A DNA stretch of 64,000 nucleotides from CAVZBW01 sp963778465. GTDB lineage: Bacteria; Actinomycetota; Acidimicrobiia; Acidimicrobiales; RAAP-2. The notes below the pieces were generated by a model that worked only from the letters and a program-made list of their open reading frames with translations, was not told where the DNA came from and made no database searches. The stretch spans positions 1,736,001-1,800,000 of the forward strand of contig CAVZUK010000003.1 of assembly GCA_963778465.1 (NCBI GenBank), written 5' to 3'. Positions 62,074-64,000 of this stretch are shown here, piece after piece (the stretch's first letter is position 1; every line of letters begins with the position of its first letter). Made by a program: the position numbers and the translations under genes.

Positions 62074-62277
62074 CTAGAGCACCCGTACGTTCTGTGCTTC
62101 CGGCCCCTTCCGGCCCTGGGCCAGGTCGAACTCGACCTGCTGGTTTTCCTCGAGGCTCTTGTACCCGTCTCCTGCCACGTTGGAGTAGTGCACGAAGACG
62201 TCCTTCTCCCCACTGGTCGGGGTGATGAAGCCGAAGCCCTTGTCGCGGTTGAAGAACTTCACCGTTCCAGTTGCCAT
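62074..62277 (-). CDS. CspA-family cold shock protein
   Basis: 67 residues: MATGTVKFFNRDKGFGFITP (RNP1), DVFVHYSNV (RNP2), ending GPEAQNVRVL. An RNA chaperone. AGAGGACAAC lies just before the ATG and is itself directly preceded by the (AAAG)6 repeat. The longer ORF through the repeat is not coding. Same strand as, and 99 nt upstream of, the desaturase gene. Confidence 0.95.
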   Translation of the reverse strand: MATGTVKFFNRDKGFGFITPTSGEKDVFVHYSNVAGDGYKSLEENQQVEFDLAQGRKGPEAQNVRVL

Positions 62278-62288
62278 GTTGTTGTCCT

Positions 62289-62314
62289 CTTTCTTTCTTT
62301 CTTTCTTTCTTTCT
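62289..62314. repeat. CTTT tetranucleotide repeat (6.5 copies) in the csp leader
   Basis: CTTT repeats six and a half times (AAAG on the transcript strand), ending 11 nt from the csp start codon and overlapping the ribosome site region. Such tracts change copy number by slippage, so the distance between promoter or upstream leader and ribosome site could vary. Confidence 0.85.
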
Positions 62315-62348
62315 GTTGCTTTCGTCGCTCGTCTTTGGAGCAAAGAGG

Positions 62349-62645
62349 TCAGGACCGTTTGCCCGGACCCAACTTCTCGTAGGGGTGGCCGCAGGCGGAT
62401 GGCTCGCCGAGCGCTCCGTAGGTGCGGCAGCGCTGGTCGTCGCACCATCCGACGAGTCGCCCTCCCTCGCGGACATCGAAAGAGTGCAGGGCACAGAGCG
62501 CGATGTCGGGCAGGATCACGGTGACCGAATACGACGGATCACTTGGGTCAAGGCCACGGGCCAGCGTCCGGCGTGGTGGCTCGATCGCCTCAGTCGCCGG
62601 CTCGGCGCACAGGGCGCAGGACAAATCGGATGCAGTAGACGTCAC
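62349..62645 (-). CDS. Small Cys-rich probable zinc protein
   Basis: 98 residues: SCALCAEPATEAIE (CxxC), IALCALHSFDVREGGR, WCDDQRCRTYG and ACGHPYEKLG give four Cys/His clusters suitable for one or two zinc sites. GTG 62645 shares its G with the stop of the next gene (TAGTG), so they are translationally coupled. No family recognised. Confidence 0.6.
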   Translation of the reverse strand: MTSTASDLSCALCAEPATEAIEPPRRTLARGLDPSDPSYSVTVILPDIALCALHSFDVREGGRLVGWCDDQRCRTYGALGEPSACGHPYEKLGPGKRS

Positions 62646-63013
62646 TACCGGAGGGCCTCTCGGAACTTCTCGACACCCATCAGGCGGCGCTTCACCTTCT
62701 CGGGATCTGCCGCATCTCTCGTGCGGATCCGTTCCTCGAGTCGGTCGAGCCGTCCCTCTTCGCGCTCGACGAGCTGGCGCCGATCGTCGCCGTTGTACGC
62801 ACCGAGGGCTCGCACGAAGCTTCGGTGGGCGTCGATCGCTCGGTCGAGCTCCAGGCGGCGGGCGATGGCGGAGAAGGAGCACCCGCCTTCGCGCAGAGCC
62901 AGCACCTGTGCGTCCAATTCCTGGGCCGCCGGGCGCTGCCGTCTCGACGTCTTGCCTCGTTCGGGCGCCCCCGTACGTCTTTGAGCCGTCTTCGGACGGG
63001 TGCGTCTAGGCAC
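62645..63013 (-). CDS. Hypothetical helical protein with HTH-like segment
   Basis: 122 residues. A basic N-terminus (PRRTRPKTAQRR, about 30 residues) precedes ALREGGCSFSAIARRLELDR, which resembles a helix-turn-helix as in Hin-type or sigma-like folds, and then a coiled-coil-like stretch LVEREEGRLDRLEERIRTRD. Likely a DNA-binding or nucleoid-associated protein. Coupled to the downstream Cys-rich gene. Confidence 0.6.
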   Translation of the reverse strand: MPRRTRPKTAQRRTGAPERGKTSRRQRPAAQELDAQVLALREGGCSFSAIARRLELDRAIDAHRSFVRALGAYNGDDRRQLVEREEGRLDRLEERIRTRDAADPEKVKRRLMGVEKFREALR

Positions 63014-63064
63014 GGCAGTGGCCGCACTTGCCGGGAGAGGTGCCGTGGCCGACTTCCCGGTCGG

Positions 63065-63325
63065 TCACGAGGAGAGCCGTTCGAGGTCCGCCCGAATCCG
63101 ATCCCGACGCACCTCGAAGTCCTCGGAAGTGATCTCGCCGTCCTCGAAGGCTCGCTGGAGCTCACGCAAGTCGTCGATCAGCTCCGCTTCGCTTCGATGC
63201 GAGGGCTCGGCTCCATCCGCGTCCTCGGCGCCAGCGGCTTGTCGAACGGCTTTCCGCTCTGCTTTGACATGAGCCCGTTCCAGCTTCTTGCGCTCGCGCT
63301 GGCGTTTGCCAACAGAGCTGCTCAC
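63065..63325 (-). CDS. Small SHOCT-like hypothetical protein
   Basis: 86 residues: basic Lys/Arg-rich N-terminus (GKRQRERKKLERAHVKAERK) and a SHOCT-like C-terminal motif (LIDDLRELQRAFEDGEITSEDFEVRRDRI, here shown in part as LQRAFEDGEITSEDFEVRR). SHOCT modules mediate oligomerisation. AGGAG precedes GTG 63325. 51 nt upstream of the HTH-like gene on the same strand. Confidence 0.6.
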   Translation of the reverse strand: MSSSVGKRQRERKKLERAHVKAERKAVRQAAGAEDADGAEPSHRSEAELIDDLRELQRAFEDGEITSEDFEVRRDRIRADLERLSS

Positions 63326-63600
63326 CGGAGTCTCCTGAGCGACGTCGCGCCAGCCCGTGCCCGGTCACTCACGGCATGGGAGGAATTGCGGGCGGGGGAA
63401 CGAGGGAGGACGTGCCCCGGAGGGGTTTGCCCTGACAGTGAAAGATGGGTGACTCCGTTCGGATCCGGCCGACTCGGGGATCTCTCGAACGGGCCACGCC
63501 GGCGAGTACCGGCGACATCGCGATCCTACCAGGCGGGACGCCGTTCGAACCGGCGCCCCGCGGTGCGTACCAACGGCTGCGCACAGCCCTCAGGCCAGCG

Positions 63601-64000
63601 TCAACGGCTCTCGGTGGTCAACAATCCACGCAGATCCCCACTCGCGGTGGGGTGGCGCAACTTCGACATGGCCCGGGCTTCTATCTGGCGGATTCGCTCG
63701 CGGGTGAGGCCGAATCGGAGGCCGACCTCCTCGAGGGTCCGGGGCTCGCCGCGATCCAGACCGAACCTGAGTCGGACGATCTCTCGCTCCCGATCGTTCA
63801 GGGTGACCAGAACCTTGGCCACGTCGGCCGGGACCATGCTGGCTGCGGCAGCCTCGGCCGGCGACAACGCGGTCGGGTCTTCCAGCAGGTCCCCCAGCTC
63901 GATGTCGTTGTCGCGACCCAACGGTTCGGAAAGCGAGCCGGGCGCGGCCGCGTGGCGGAGCACGTCGACGACCCTCTCGACGCCGACTTCGAGGTCCGCG
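63601..64000 (-). CDS. RNA polymerase sigma-70 factor (RpoD/SigA-like), 5' end outside window
   Basis: The visible 130 or so C-terminal residues are sigma regions 3-4: EVGVERVVDVLRHAAAPGSL, RDNDIELGDLLED, then region 4 LNDREREIVRLRFGLDRGEP, TLEEVGLRFGLTRERIRQIEA and RAMSKLRHPTAS. The frame stays open to the window edge, so the gene continues beyond 64000. The domain order is that of principal (group 1/2) sigma factors. The C-terminus is slightly longer than usual after RHP. Confidence 0.93.
   Translation of the reverse strand, partial: ADLEVGVERVVDVLRHAAAPGSLSEPLGRDNDIELGDLLEDPTALSPAEAAAASMVPADVAKVLVTLNDREREIVRLRFGLDRGEPRTLEEVGLRFGLTRERIRQIEARAMSKLRHPTASGDLRGLLTTESR

Noticed and set aside
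1..64000. CRISPR array or toxin-antitoxin pair
   Set aside because: No direct-repeat/spacer pattern seen, and the HicA-like genes lack adjacent antitoxins.

Overview
The window is high-GC DNA with actinobacterial gene content: a Sap/GAP-type LysE-like membrane protein, a DUF1707 protein, a CsoR-family repressor, an OmpR/PhoB-type two-component pair beside a MacB-like efflux system, CoA-transferase/P450/Rieske catabolic genes, and a principal-type sigma factor at the right edge. An actinomycete relative, perhaps an acidimicrobiial one, is my inference. No database search was possible; family names come from motifs and remembered family architecture.

Layout. 1-6.6 kb is a scrap zone: two ISL3-family transposase pieces (one frameshifted), a lipoprotein esterase, a decayed tyrosine recombinase with a 25-bp tandem duplication, a small membrane protein, a DUF1326 protein and a complete IS1380-family element with recognisable inverted ends. 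6.8-11.6 kb holds an SPFH/band-7 protein, several small soluble proteins, an IS3 orfA remnant, a multi-span membrane protein and a methyltransferase stub. 11.6-18.6 kb is one functional block: a histidine kinase and response regulator on the minus strand diverge from a lipoprotein, a possible leader peptide, a membrane-fusion adaptor, an ABC ATPase, a MacB/FtsX-like permease and a secreted Ser/Gly-rich protein. 18.8-21.2 kb is a probable persulfide/sulfane-sulfur response operon (operator, CstR-like repressor, small Cys-rich protein, CoA-disulfide-reductase-like flavoprotein fused to rhodanese).

23.5-29.3 kb contains an APC permease, a 3' tRNA(Thr)-like fragment that may mark an old integration site, and the most unusual locus: a cyclic-nucleotide-binding-domain protein 3 nt upstream of a 1018-residue fusion of FHA, a polytopic membrane [4Fe-4S] module, a [2Fe-2S] ferredoxin-like domain and a pyridine-nucleotide/FAD oxidoreductase. 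29.5-32 kb has a DUF1707 protein, an ArsR/SRPBCC pair with a palindromic operator, and a small ABM-like protein.

32.5-42.9 kb and 54.5-57.6 kb look like two parts of a catabolic programme for a hydrophobic, CoA-activated substrate (inference): family III CoA-transferases (one a double-length fusion), [2Fe-2S] ferredoxin, TetR with an 18-bp operator, DapB-like oxidoreductase, SRPBCC protein, NDMA-type alcohol dehydrogenase (frameshifted), cytochrome P450, Rieske oxygenase, then a DUF6282 amidohydrolase-like protein and two short-chain dehydrogenases. Between them are a cold-shock protein, a glycosyltransferase and glycogen-debranching-type enzyme pair, a type III glutamine synthetase, a broken PNPOx-like gene and a HicA-like/baeRF-like protein whose N-terminal domain is paralogous to a gene at 8.6 kb. 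The right end (58-64 kb) carries a penicillin-binding protein, a GNAT pseudogene, an Erm-like rRNA methyltransferase, a fatty-acid desaturase, a second cold-shock protein with a tetranucleotide repeat in its leader, a run of small minus-strand proteins, and the C-terminal half of a sigma factor.
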